Source of the DNA: Adiantum capillus-veneris
Lineage: Eukaryota; Streptophyta; Polypodiopsida; Polypodiales; Pteridaceae
NCBI GenBank assembly: GCA_014529385.2
Contig: CM043965.1
Span: 12,787,912-12,851,911, forward strand
DNA length: 64,000 bases
Direction of reading: 5' to 3'
Numbering within the stretch: the stretch's first letter is position 1; each line of letters begins with the position of its first letter. Both the position numbers and the translations under genes were made by a program. Below the pieces are notes generated by a model. That model did no database searches, was not told where the DNA came from, and was given only the letters and a program-made list of their open reading frames with translations. Below, in pieces: positions 46,818 through 58,966 of this stretch.

Positions 46818-46835
46818 TCCTCAGTGGGGGCACCA
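46818..46835 (-). other. Primer-binding site of the pol-less LTR element
   Basis: TGGTGCCCCCACTGAGG on the minus strand lies two bases after the LTR end CCCGTCA. The TGG start fits the complement of a tRNA CCA end. The tRNA is not identified, and it differs from the Met site used by the copia elements here. Confidence 0.7.
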
Positions 46836-46837
46836 GA

Positions 46838-47046
46838 TGACGGGAGCAAAGTAAACCCCGAACCCCCGACGGCCTCTAAAACACCGAGGACCGAATGGCG
46901 CGCCTCGAGCCTGTCACAGTAAAGCAAACAGAGGGCACCACCTAGCTTGAGCGGCTAGGACGCAAACAACACACCACCATAACAAAGTTTTCATCCAAGA
47001 GAGATGGATGTTTGGGAGTAATGATGAAGAGGAAGGGGAATGAGAT

Positions 47047-47099
<53 letters not shown>

Positions 47100-48379
47100 A
47101 GCGGCTTAGTACTTAGGAACCACAAAAGGATGGCGAATCCGCACACCCTTCACACATACACAAGCTCACTCCAAACACAAGACTAGGTGGCGATTCCGCA
47201 CACCTCACATGGGCAAAACATTGCAAGAAACATACTCACAAAACCTCAAGCTTTATTTAGAGAATAAGGCGATGAAATGGGGAGCATAGGGTAGGGTGAA
47301 AGAGAAGGGAGAGAGTGGTAGACCACATGGCGGATAGGTGGGAGCCGATGGCGAAGACTCGCACGAGGGTTATGGCCATCATCCTTCATTTAGCTACCCT
47401 TCATCTTCCATAGCCCAAGGGTGTAGAGGTCATGCTCAAGTCGAGCATGGTGGCTGCTGTGATGGTGATGGTGTGGGTGTGTGTGTGTGCGCTAGGCGCA
47501 CACAGTGCATAGTGGACTATTTGGTGAAGTTGTGTGTGTTTAGTGTGATGGTGACCCCTCTTTATATAGGGAAGGAGGGGGGGAGAGATTCTAGGATTTA
47601 GAAATGAAGAAATCATTATCTACACAGGCCATGTGACTGTGGGCCCCACTTGTCTGGCTGTGTGTATATGCGCCAGAACAGCAGTCTCATGAGAGAGAGA
47701 CTAAGAGAGAGAGAGATGGGTTGATGAAAAAAAGTGAGAGGTGACATGGAGAATAAAGTAATTACAAGAGGGGAGTGTTTTCAGAGGTGAATCTGTGTGC
47801 AGATGTGTGTGAACACAAGAAAAATCAGGTAACCACCGAGTGGGGATGGGTCTGTGGGCACCTTTTTCAGTGAAACTGAGTGTGTGTGAGTGTAAGGGAG
47901 GTTATGTGGCTACAGGATAGGAGACATGGCGCCCTTTAGAGAGAGAGAGGGGGATATTTGGGTCATGGGATATGATAGGAGAGAGAAAAGGGGGGTGGGC
48001 CGGTATACTGTTTTGGAAGATAGGAGAGGTGGATTGTGAGTTAGGGTGCATTATTGGTAAGGACAGGGGGTGGGGTAGCTCAAGGGGAGAGAGAAAGGAG
48101 AAAGGACAAGGGGAAGAGAAATGGGGTTGACCTTTTGAGTGGAGGAGAGGAAAAGGGACACACAATGGGGAAACAGTGAAGAAAAAGGAGGCAAGGTGGG
48201 GATGGGCTGCCCCGCAGGCACGAGGTGGTTACCTTTCTCACTTATTTACATACTCATACTTTATTTTTTTTCTTACTTTTCCAATGCCTTTTATCACTCC
48301 CTCCCTAAGAGGGGGTTTCCATGGGGTGGGGAAGAGAAGAGAGGGGTATGGGAGCCTGGCTTGTGAAAAGCCCCCATCA
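46838..48379 (-). repeat. 5' LTR, ~1.54 kb
   Basis: Bounded by TGATGGGGGCTTTTC at the outer end and by CCCGTCA plus a primer site at the inner end. It holds a (GA)n run (47,050-47,096) and GA/GT-rich stretches. Only its first ~180 bp can be compared with the 3' copy. Confidence 0.78.
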
Positions 48380-51300
48380 ATGTTACCGCTTGCATATTTC
48401 AATAGTGTCCCTACATGTATACATAAATAGATGGATAGTGTCCATGCATGTTTATAGTTACCCATATTATCCCCACATGTATACACACATATAATTTGCG
48501 TTGGTTGTTGCAACAAAGATACATGTTTTTATTATTTATGATATACAATGTAAATAGTGCTTGATAATAATCATGGTGCCACGAGTATAGTTGAATAATG
48601 AATTAAGATATACACATTAGTTAACCTATAAGAATGATTATGGTACCCCTTGTAAAAATGGAGAGTAGTCATGTTTACAACTCCATATGTACATAGAATA
48701 TCAAGTTATAGATAATGAAGTATTAGACTTGCCGTATATATTTTAGAAAATACTACAAACTAGACAAATTATATCTATACCAAGAGGTATTTGCTACTTT
48801 ATAGTTATAATATATGATTTACGAGATAATACAGTCTAGTTGGATAGTGGATAGTAAAGTCAAGTTACTGCACTCAAAAAAATTTCTACTCATAGAATAT
48901 CAAGTGATAGATAATGAAGCACTAGACCTACAAATATAGTGCATTATAATAATGATGAAACTTCATGTATGGTATATTTGGATAGTGAAATAGGATATAA
49001 ACAATAACAAGTTATATAAACTTATTCGCTGCATTTTTTCATTTATTTTATATAAAACTAAATGAATATATAGATCAATAGGTATTTGCTAAATAATTTC
49101 ATTATCTACGACCTACAATATAAACAATGCAAGATAAAAAATATGATGCAGGCTCTAGTCTACTTCATGAGAGCCTTAATTAGGCTATGGTGATGATTGA
49201 GAGTTCAAATAGGAGGCTCCAATATTGGAGTTATGAGAAATTTAACAATCCAAACTACCACATTAGTATCAATTTCTAAGATAATGTGTATGTATATGTG
49301 TCTGGAGATACCGAGCACTCAATATGTATGTATACATGTGTGGAGATGTAGTGAGTTAGGATATACATATTAACCTATAATAACAACCATCATAATACCC
49401 CTAGATGGATAGTGTCCATGCATGTATGCAATTTCATATGTACATAGAATATCGATTTTTTGATGACTAAGCACTATACTTGCCCTATATATCTCACAAG
49501 ATAATATAGATTAGACAAATAATAATTATGCAAGCTCTAATTTAGTTGCATGGTGTGATGTAGAACGTGTACAATACAAGCAACACTCGACATTGATAAC
49601 AACATTGCTAGTCTAGTTGAATAGTATACACACATATAGATTGCATTGGTTTTTTTGCAACAAAGATACATGTGTTTGTACTATTTATGATATACACATT
49701 AACCTATAAGAAAGATTATGGTACCCCTTGTATAAATGGATAGTATGTGTTCCTACAAGTCCATATGTACATAGAATATCGAGTTATAGATAGTGAAGCA
49801 CTAGACTTGCCTTATATATTTTGTAAAATACTAAAAATTAGACAAATTATATGTGTATCAAGAGGTATTTTCTACATAATAACTACAATATATGTGAGTT
49901 ACAATATAGTCTAGTTGGATAGTGGATAGTAAACTCATTAGTGCACTCATTAGTTGGATGGTGGATAGTAAACTCATTACTGGACTCAAAATTGTGTCTA
50001 CTTATTTCAACATAGCCTAGCACAATGCTCGCATGTCTCATGATTGCTACCCTACCCTACCCCTTGTATAAATTGATAGTGTCCCTACATGTAAATAATA
50101 TCACATATTATCTCCACACAGGTATACATACTATTCACAATGGCCATTCATGTAAAATGGACCTTTTGATACTATGTCCATGTGAAGAAATAGAAAATTA
50201 AAATATGAATGTCGTACATATTTTAGAAAAACTATATATTAAATGAAGATGTATATCAAGAGGTATCAACATAGCAGAGATAAAATGATTTCACATATTA
50301 TCTCCACGTAGGTATACATAATATTCACAATGACGATTCATGTAAAATGAACCTTTTGATACTATGGCCATGTCAAGATATATATAATTAATATATGGAT
50401 GTCCTATATACATACTTTTGAGAAACTATATATATAAATAAAGACGTATATCAAGATGTGTCAACATAACACCTTGATAGGATATAAATTAAATTAGAGA
50501 TATACTAATTAGTTAACGAGTGATAATAGCGTGCGATGATAATTATGACAAGATGTTAATAATCCAGGCAATTACCTACATCAAATATAGTGCATGATAA
50601 TAATGATGAAATTGCATGTATGGTATAGCTTGATAGTGAGATAGGACATAACCAATAACCTACAATCCCAATTCAATACCTAGTTTATAGATGAACAATG
50701 TTCCTGTATATATACAACTCGATATATACACATAGAATAACAAGTTATTTAAAATTATTCGCTGGATTTTGTAGATATTTTATATAAAACTAAACAAATA
50801 TATAGATCAATAGGTATTTGCTATTATATAATTTCAATATATGCGACCTACGATAAACAATGCAAGATAACAATTACGATGCGGTCTCTAGTATACTTCA
50901 TGAGAGCCTTGATTAGGCTATGGTGATGATTGAGATTTCAAATAGTGGAGTTACGAAAAAATATCACAATCCAAACTACCACATTATTGTCAACGTCTAA
51001 GATAATGTGTATGTATACGTGTGTGGAGATACCGAGTACTCAATATGTATGTATACATGTGTGGAGATATTAATATGGTGAGATGTATTTAGTTAGGATA
51101 TACACATTAACCTATAATAAGAACCTTGATAATACCCCTTCTATAGATAGATAGTGTCCATGCATGTATACAGCTCCATATGTACATAGAATATCAAGTT
51201 TTGATAACTAAGCACTAGACTTGCCCTATATATCTCACACGATAATATAATTTAGAAAAATATAATTATGGAAGATCTATTTTAGTTGCATGGTGTGATA

Positions 51301-52658
51301 GTGTATATGTTTATGATATCCACTAAATAGGGTATAAATTAGAGATATAAGAGGATAGTGCATGATAAAAATTATGATACCGCATGCAATTATTACGATG
51401 ATCCCAATGATATGTGATTCGATAATAATGATAGTAATCGCGTGCATATATTGTCTAGCTTGGAGGTAGTGAAAATGGATATAAATACTAACCTAAAATG
51501 ATTATGATACCACATGTATAGATAGGAAATTCTTTGTATGTACGTTGAATGTCAACTTATAGATAATGAATTGATGGACTTGCCGTTCATATTTCAATAC
51601 ATGCGATCTATGAAGAAATAATGTGAGACAATAATGATACATGCATACCTAGGCCTCTAGTCGAGTTGGACACTCATATATGATATGTTTACATCAAGAG
51701 AGACGATGAGCTACAATAATAAGAACGAGCTATAATACATATAATAATTCACGCTAATAAATACAATACATATAGTCTATCTGAATAATGATTGAGCATA
51801 TAAGAAATAACAGGCTCAAAGAGTTGTGAATATAACCCTTTTTTGCGTGGATAGTGTACATGTTTTTGATATCCACTACATTGCGTGTAAATAAGAGAAA
51901 TAGGAAGATAGTGCATCATAGTAAGGTGTGACAATAATTATGATACCACATGAAATTATTATGACGATATAATAATGATGGCACTGCATGTATTGTCTAG
52001 CTGGAAAGTAGTGAGATAGGATATAAAAAATAACTACAATGATTATGATACCACATGTATAGATAGACAATGTCCATGCTTGTATATAAAAAGCTTTTTA
52101 TATACGTAGACTATCAATTATCTTTATATAATTCATTGATGGACTTGCCCTTCATATTTCAGTAAGTGTGATCTATGAATAAATAATGTATGCAAGATAA
52201 TAATTATGCATGCTTAGGCCTCTTGACTAGTTGGACACTCAGATATGATATATTAACATCAAGAGAGGTGATGTGCTACAGTAATATTTACGAGCTACGA
52301 TATAAATTATGCACTCCAATAATTGTGATACATATAGTCTAGCTCGATAATGAGTTAGCATATAACTTGTAAGCTAGAAGAGCTATGATGCCCCTTCTTT
52401 GGGTGGATAGTATTGTACATGTTTACGATGTCCACTAGATAGGGTGTAAATTAGAGATAAGAAGATAGTGCATGATAATAAGGTGCTTGTTGTCATCAAT
52501 ATTAGTCTCTAGCCTTCTGAAAATATTTTCCAACTTAATTTGGTCGCTTTAGTATGGGGAAAATAATTAAATATGAATAAATAACATAAATATACATGAG
52601 ATCTATGAATAAATAATACAGGATAATAATGATACATTCTTAGGCCTCTAGTCTAGTT
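48380..52658. repeat. AT-rich satellite-like region of hierarchical degenerate repeats
   Basis: No coding sequence. Short recurring phrases such as TATGTACATAGAATATCAAG, GATAATGAAGCACTAGACTT, GATAGTGTCCATGCATG and CATGATAATAATGATG are scattered throughout. Three larger periods are visible: about 1.08 kb (48,600 against 49,690), about 1.73 kb (49,020-49,390 against 50,755-51,130) and about 555 bp (units starting near 51,301, 51,854 and 52,413). The 555-bp units are the best conserved and each ends in AGGCCTCT-AGT-AGTTGGACACTC. A CACTA element begins inside the third unit. Confidence 0.82.
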
Positions 52659-54243
52659 CACTATAAGAAAGGGGGTTGAATGCCTCTAGAATAGCCCGCA
52701 CATCAACAAGCATTTCAGGAGAGAGAAAGTATTGGGCACACAGGTATTGTCGCAACTAGTAGCATGACTGTTAGCTCGCGGCAATGCTCTAGGGTATCAA
52801 CGTGGGTACGCATTTACTAATTGTTGCGCTGATTGCCACGTATATACCCACTATGATAGCCACGCTTATACCCTCCACTAAATTTATTTAAAAACAGTTT
52901 CCAAGGATCTCGGATGATTCAAGTCCCCATATGTGAAGACTTTGCATCATCCAAAGATCCTTAGATATTTTTTCTAAAATAAATATCACATTTATTTATT
53001 ATTTAATATTTAACAAGATCATACAATTTTTTAAAACCTAAGAAACTTAAAAACAATTTATTGAAAATTTTCTTTTTATTGATATCGAGATTTTGCAAAA
53101 TGTATACAAGGCCTTTTGGCCAGGCATCCAAAATAAAAGTAAAATATTTACAAGGGCTCTTGGTCAGGCGTTCAAAATGTGAGGGGATTGTGTTAGTGAG
53201 TTAGTAACCCTCATCCTCACCGTGACCGCCCTCGTCGTCCTTGTCACCGTGGCTACCCTCGTTGTCCTCACCATTTTTAGTGCTACCTCTTCGAGTATCC
53301 ACAAATAACAAAGCAAACCACATAATTAGTAAACATTAAAATTAGCAAACAACAAAATAAATAATTAGTTAGGTTAACTTTGTAGTTGTTGGAGCATCCA
53401 CAAGTAGGTACTTTATTTGTCATTGCATTTTTGATACTTCACCACCTCCCTTGACACTCAATGTCCTACGATGTTTGCCTGCATATTAATCATTATTTAT
53501 ATTAGTTTACATCATTATTATGGTTCAAATAAAAACTAAAAACTTTACTTACCACTTTGTCCTTCCAGACGCCCTTTCTGCCAGAACCCCAATTGTGAGC
53601 TTGTTGTCTTGCCTTTGCTTGCCTCTGTTGAGGATGGCCGACTCCATTATCTCTCACTTGGAGGACAAACTCCCACTTTGAATCATGCATATTGGCACCC
53701 ATTTTTTTGGATATTGGGGTGTTGACCTTGTTGTTTAGCGTCCTTGAAAATGGTGTACCGTTTATTATGAAGGAAGGTCTTGATAAAACCTTCCATCCAC
53801 TCTGTGGTAAAAGACTGGCCCTGGGGATTAGGAAGCTGCAGCCGCATTGTATCAACAATATACTGCAAGTACTGAGGATCTTGTTGCTCTCAATTGTCGA
53901 TGAAGGGTGTCAAAGCCTTAGATGTGATATCAAGTGGCCGCTTCTTTTGGATCTAGGGTGTAATTTTAAGTTTTATAGAATGTAAATAATGTAAATAGAA
54001 AGTGTGGGTATCCTCATTCCAGCCAAAAAGTTTGACACATGTGGTAGTTGTCTATTTACAGTGCACAATATGCAATTATGCATGAACCGCCTTGGAAGTG
54101 GTCAAATATAAAACTTTAGTATGTGGAAATTAATTTTTCCTATCATCAAGTTTAAAAAATCTGGAGAAAATGATACTCCGCTTGGAAATTTTTCCACAAA
54201 AAATGTCGGTTGGCGGTCAAAACTGGACAAAAATGGCCACGTA
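52659..54243. mobile_element. CACTA element 1, left part
   Basis: CACTATAAGAAAGG at 52,659 fits the CACTA terminal consensus. The flanking AGTCTAGTT matches a satellite unit that elsewhere continues GGACACTC, so this is a real insertion edge. GCAAT/GCGGCAAT subterminal motifs follow. A TNP1-like minus-strand gene fragment lies at 53,200-53,868. The element is then interrupted at about 54,244 by a second CACTA element. Its right end, expected to be followed by GTTGGACACTC, is not within the window. Confidence 0.66.
53200..53868 (-). pseudogene. TNP1-like/Transposase_24-like fragment (CACTA element 1)
   Basis: On the minus strand two frames give MRLQLPNPQGQSFTTEWMEG, FIKTFLHNKRYTIFKDAKQQ and HNWGSGRKGVWKDK, then a GT donor-like site. 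This matches the better preserved gene at 55,259-56,398, motif for motif. A C-terminal acidic segment (NGEDNEGSHGDKDDEGGHG) lies near 53,200-53,270, after a probable intron. In the CACTA family this product is a DNA-binding accessory protein. Frames are broken, and the N-terminus is missing because of the later insertion. Confidence 0.6.
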
Positions 54244-54344
54244 CACTATGACATTTGGAGCACATTACTGCTCAGATAGACGCAGAATAACAAAGGAAAA
54301 GTTGAAGGCAAAAAATCTAGGGAGAGGTAATGCTGGAGTCAATC

Positions 54345-54520
54345 CTCGCGGTAATGGTCCTTCAGCAATGCGTGCGGTAATCGGCCCGGCTACATTTCCG
54401 CGTTTATTTACGCAGTATTTACCGCCAGTATTACCGCGACGATTATCGTACCCGGCTACATTTCCGCGTTTATTTACGCAGTATTTACCGCCAGTATTAT
54501 CGCGACGATTACCGCACCCG
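54345..54520. promoter_or_regulatory. Left subterminal repeats (GCGGTAAT), with a 66-bp duplication
   Basis: About ten GCGGTAAT/ATTACCGC-type motifs in both orientations. A 66-bp unit starting CCCGGCTACATTTCCGCG at 54,385 is repeated at 54,451 with two or three changes. In En/Spm such motifs bind the TNP1/TNPA accessory protein. Confidence 0.75.
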
Positions 54521-54619
54521 AGAGTATTTTTTAAAAAAAAGCAGATGACCATTTGGATGGTAGATAGGACCCATCTAGATGGTCATTTGCCTTTTTTTTC
54601 CTATACATTTAATAAATTA

Positions 54620-54860
54620 AAAAACAACAATTTCATTGCACCAAAACTTTGGACTAAAATCAAATGTTTAATTATATTGGAGAAACTGTTCAAAAACAAC
54701 AATTTCATTACACCAACCAAATTCAAATGTTTAATTATATTGGAGAAACTGTTCATTACAAAATTGTCCAAATAGGCGATGCATGGCGGCTATACAATTG
54801 TGGCCAAAAGAACACTTGGGCCAAAATCAAGTGTTTAATTATATTGGATATTACAAAATT
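54620..54860. repeat. Short tandem repeats, ~63-bp period
   Basis: CAAATGTTTAATTATATTGG occurs at 54,661 and 54,724, and a variant CAAGTGTTTAATTATATTGG at 54,828. AACAACAATTTCATT(G/A)CACC occurs twice in phase. Confidence 0.85.
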
Positions 54861-55258
54861 GCCCAAATAGGCTTATGGCGAAAAGAAGACGCGCGTGCGG
54901 GCCCAAAAACACTTGGAGGATTGAGCTACTCGGATCCTGGGACCTCTCGAGGGACTCCTTCACTCTGGAGAAGAAAAAAACAACAAAACCTTTAATTAAT
55001 ACAAATGGATACATAAAGCTGCATGCAATGATTTTTTAAAAAAAGTTCACACTTATAGGCTGTAGTGTACGACATGCCTTTTCAAATTCTTCGCGATTGA
55101 TTTTGTTGTTTTCATACAGCCAGCACCATGTCTGATATTCGGAGTGGCTCTCTCTGTATCTCTGGATCTCTCGGCTTGGACGGGTCATAGTAATATTTTG
55201 ATGTATATCAATTAAAAAATATCACAAACCTAACCTTATTACCACAAATTAAATCAAT

Positions 55259-56398
55259 TCAAATGAAAATCTGCACACTCACAAATTTATCTTTCCATGC
55301 TGCTTTTCCACCCGAGCCGTAATGCGTGGGCGTTTGCTGCGCCCTCGCCTCCACCTGCCGAGTGTGCGCCCTAGCACCTGTCGCTCTCTCGTCCTCCAGC
55401 TCGCCCTGGGATTTCTCCCACTCCTCGTCGTGAACATTTCCAGGGCGATAGTTGTGACCCTTGGATTCAAATGTTCGCTTTGCTGCCCTCCACACACTGG
55501 ACTTCTTATTTTTCAAGAAATTCTTGATGTATTCCTCGAGCCACTGCCTGGAGAACTCTTCCACTTGCGGATTAGGGAACCGCATGAGCAATGTCGTGTG
55601 AATGTACGTCACGTCGGCTGAGTCCTGATCTTTGAAATATTTAAAGCAATCTTGGTATGTCGAGTGGATCATCTGGTTAAGGTGCCCTCGAAATGTCCTC
55701 CCCAAAGAGGAACCTAGATCCACTTCCCCCCCACAATGTATATAATAGTAGTAGCCACGAGCGTCCGGGGTGGGCGCATCGCGGTCCTCATCCTCATGTG
55801 GAGCTCCAAGGGGTGAGCAAGGAGGTCGGGGTGTAAGAGGAGGTGAATCTATAGCAGTGCCCCCTCCACCACCAAAGCAGCACGAGCCACTACCTCGACG
55901 AGAACGTGAGCCACCACTACGGGAAGAGCGTTGGCCACCCGAAGAGCGCTGGCCCGAGCTCGAACCATTGGGTGGTGTAGGCGAAGGATAACTCGACAGT
56001 GCGGGTGTGGATCGCTGGGAATGCAGGGTGGAGGGAGCTACGGGTGACGGGAAATTTGAGGGTAAGGTGGAGGGAGGCCCACTCGGAGACACACTCTGCA
56101 TGATTGGAGTGCCGGCGCCCGACGTCGCAAGCGGTGAGAGCCCATAGGCAACCAACTGTGCTGGTGTGTACCACCCTCCAAGACTCTGCTACGAGGATAG
56201 CCACTCTGCCTGGGCGCGGTATGCCCTCTCTAGGTCGGGGTCGTGTAGTGCATCTCGGAACCATCGAAAGCCGAAGGTGGATTGTGACTGGTGGGAGGAA
56301 GACTGCGAGTAGTAAGCATCACAAGCGTCCTCGTAAGAGAGGTCCTCGACGAGAAAGTCCTCTATGGATCGATAGCCGGGCGTGGAAGAGGATGCCAT
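55259..56398 (-). pseudogene. TNP1-like accessory protein of CACTA element 2
   Basis: Starts MASSSTPGYRSIEDFLVEDL at 56,398. One frame runs to 55,259 apart from a single TAG at 56,191-56,189. Order: acidic N-terminus, a long Ser/Pro/Gly/Arg-rich linker (SSRSGGSRSRRGSG), then a conserved domain with DLGSSLGRTFRGHLNQMIH, MRFPNPQVEEFSRQWLEEYI, KNFLKNKKSSVWRAAKRTF and HYGSGGKAAWKDKFV. I liken this to the plant Ptta/En/Spm (Transposase_24) family. A GTGAGT donor follows at 55,273. A further exon-like piece (REIQRYRESHSEYQTWCWLY) is seen near 55,060-55,195, but its acceptor is unclear. It is divergent to TNP2. Confidence 0.68.
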
Positions 56399-56548
56399 AT
56401 CCTACAATTTCACAAAAAAAAGGGACCCTAATTAACATTGAATTCTAGTCAAAGTAAGATTCTTTATTGCATAGGATTCCTCCCTGCATAAGATTCCTTT
56501 TATCTCCTATTTAAGAAATGGTTTAAGTGCTTATTTTTCTTGCATCCA

Positions 56549-56597
<49 letters not shown>

Positions 56598-56739
56598 TCT
56601 AATTAATCTATTGTGTGTGTGCGTTAGTGTGTGGCAAAGAAATTAATCTAGTGTGTGTGTGTTGGACCTTAATCTACCGTTGGGCTTCTCGGTGACCATT
56701 GGGGTCTCAATCAACTTCATCGCACACCCACATGGAGGT

Positions 56740-58170
56740 ATGTTTTGGTATACTAATGCATGCCCAAGCACACACTAATGCAAGCGTTAGTGTATGCTTG
56801 TAACGCATGCACACACTAATAAACGCATGCACACACTAATGCTTGCATTAGTGTGTGCTTGTGCACTAATTAGGGTGTGTGCATGCATTGGTGTGTTTTC
56901 ACACACTAATTAAATTAGGGTGTGTGTGCATGCATTGGTGTGTTTTCACACACTAATTAGTGCACAAGCACACACTAATGCAAGCATTGGTGTGTGCAAT
57001 TTTTTCACACACCAATGCTCACAATAGTGTGTGCTTGTGCATGCATTAGTTTGTAGACACACTAATTTGTGCACAAGCACATTAGCATTGGTGTGTGCTA
57101 GAGAGTTATGCACACACTAATGCCCGCATTAGTGTGTGTGTGTGTATAATGCATGCATTGTGCCTAAAATATATAGTGTGTGAAAACACACTAATTAGTG
57201 CACAAGCACACACTAATGCAAGCATTAGTGTGTGCTAGAGAGGTATGCACACACTAACGCTTGTGTTAGTGTGTGCTTGGGCACAAATTAGTGTGTGGAA
57301 ACACACTAATGCAAGCATTAGTGTGTGTGTGTGTGTGTGTGTATAATACATTCATTGTGCCTAAAATAGTGTGTGAAAACAAACTAATTAGTGCACAAGC
57401 ACACACTAATGCAAGCATTAGTGTGTGCTAGAGAGGTATGCACACACTAACGCTTGCATTAGTCTGTGCTTGGACACAAATTAGTGTGTGGAAACACACT
57501 AATGCTTGCATTAGTGTGTGTGATTGTGCCTAAAATAGTGTGTGAAAACACACTAATTAGTGCACAAGCACACACTAATGCAAGCATTAGTGTGTACTTG
57601 GGCACGAATTAGTGTGTGGAAACACACTAATGCATGCACACACTAATGCAAGCATTAGTGTGTGTGTGTGTATAATGCATGCATTGTGCACAAAATAGTG
57701 TGTGAAAACACACTAATTTGTGCACAATCACACACTAATGCAAGCATTAGTGTGTGTATAATGCATGCACACACTAATGCTTGCATTAGTGTGTGCTTAG
57801 ATACAAATTAGTGTGTAGAAACTAACTAATGCGTGTGTGTATAATGCATGCACACACTAATACGGACATTAGTGTGTAAAAACTAACTAGTGCGACATTA
57901 ATGTGTAATTTGTGCACAAAATAGTGTGTATAATGCATGCACGCACTAATGCACCCTTAAGGGTGTGCTTGTGTATGAATTAGTGTGTAAACACACTAAT
58001 GCATGCACAAGCACACACTAATGCAAGCATTAGTGTGTGCATGCATTAGTTAGTTTTTACACTTTTCACACACTATTTTGTGCACAATCACACACTAATG
58101 CAAGCATTAATGTGTGTATAATGCATGCATGCACTAATGCAAGCATTAGTGTGTGATTGTGCACAAAATT
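56740..58170. repeat. Array of palindromic CACTAATGC...GCATTAGTG repeats
   Basis: About 1.4 kb made of imperfect copies of a palindrome such as ACACTAATGCAAGCATTAGTGT, about 17 recognisable copies. They are spaced by GCACAAGCAC, GTGTGGAAACACAC and TGCTAGAGAGGTATG segments. Longer mixed units repeat every ~100-200 bp. It lies between the start of the TNP1-like gene and the start of TNP2. A (TG)n run at 56,550-56,595 and GT-rich sequence (58,150-58,280) border it. Many units can extrude as cruciforms. Confidence 0.88.
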
Positions 58171-58519
58171 GTGTGTGTGTGTGTGCATGTGTGTCCATGT
58201 TAGTGCATGTGTGTGTGTGCAATGTGTATGCATTGTGTGTGTGCATGTGTGTGTGTATGTGTTTGTGTGTGTGTGTGTAGAAGAACGAGAAGAAAGAGAG
58301 AGAGTTTGAGCACTTACATTCGTGACCTCGGTGTCTTGGAAATGGTGGGGATGGAGATGAAGACAGTAATAGAGGTTGGAGATGGAGATGGAGAGGGAGA
58401 AGGAGAGGGAGCATGGAGATGGAGAGGGAAACAGGCCCGCGCAGAAGAGGAGGTCGATTTTGAAATTTTGGCATTCAATTTCGCGGGGCCCCCTTTATAT
58501 AAAAAAATATGTTGGAAAT

Positions 58520-58575
58520 TTTACCGCGTATATTACCGCACCTGTTACCGCATGTATTACCGCCATTATTACCGT
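58520..58575. promoter_or_regulatory. ATTACCGC motif cluster upstream of TNP2
   Basis: Four to five TTACCGC motifs (TTTACCGCG, ATTACCGCA, GTTACCGCA, ATTACCGCC, ATTACCG), spaced about 11-13 bp, lie about 400 bp before the TNP2 reading frame. They match the terminal motifs of the same element. This suggests that the accessory protein binds its own element's promoter, as described for En/Spm; that is inference. Confidence 0.6.
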
Positions 58576-58966
58576 GAAAATCTATGAGATGACATTAAGG
58601 TTACGTCGGCTGCATGACCTGTTGTACCCACTACCCTCTATCTTTAATGAGTGTCAGTCATGTCAGTACAAACATTCTTGATTTTTCTTATTCTTATTTA
58701 ATTTTTTCTTATTTACTGTGTGGTCGTGTGTGCAGGACGATTGGGATGACGTGGGTTCGCCGGTTGGCGCGGAATGAACTCGATGGTTGAGCGAGCGATT
58801 ACCATGTCCATGTATGCGATGTAAGCGTGCAATTGCACGGCTTTGACGTATATGCTTGGCTCACGTGGATGATTATGGGCTATGGGACGATCCGAGAAAA
58901 CGCGCTCGAATGGAAACTAGCGATCCGAGGGTTTTGGCATCCATTGATGTCGCTCCCCATTGAAGT

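Larger units (their letters stand above)
43272..48379 (-). mobile_element. Non-autonomous LTR element with gag and extra ORFs, no pol
   Basis: Minus strand. The 5' LTR spans 48,379-46,838 (TGATGGGG...CCCGTCA). It is followed by a primer site TGGTGCCCCCACTGAGG, a gag region (45,995-44,906), two further open frames (44,876-44,319 and 44,312-43,371), a strong polypurine tract AAAAGGGGAGGG and the first 184 bp of the 3' LTR (43,455-43,272). The 3' LTR is cut off against a gypsy gag, so a deletion joined the two. The shared LTR segments differ at only a few positions. No protease, RT or integrase is found, so it would need a helper, probably a gypsy element. Confidence 0.83.

Noticed and set aside
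56740-58170. CRISPR-like regular repeats
   Set aside because: Repeats are palindromic, variable and irregularly spaced in a plant transposon, with no unique equal-length spacers and no cas genes.
58088-58474. His/Thr-rich minus-strand frame
   Set aside because: Arises from GT/CA-rich sequence at the edge of the palindromic array. No protein features.
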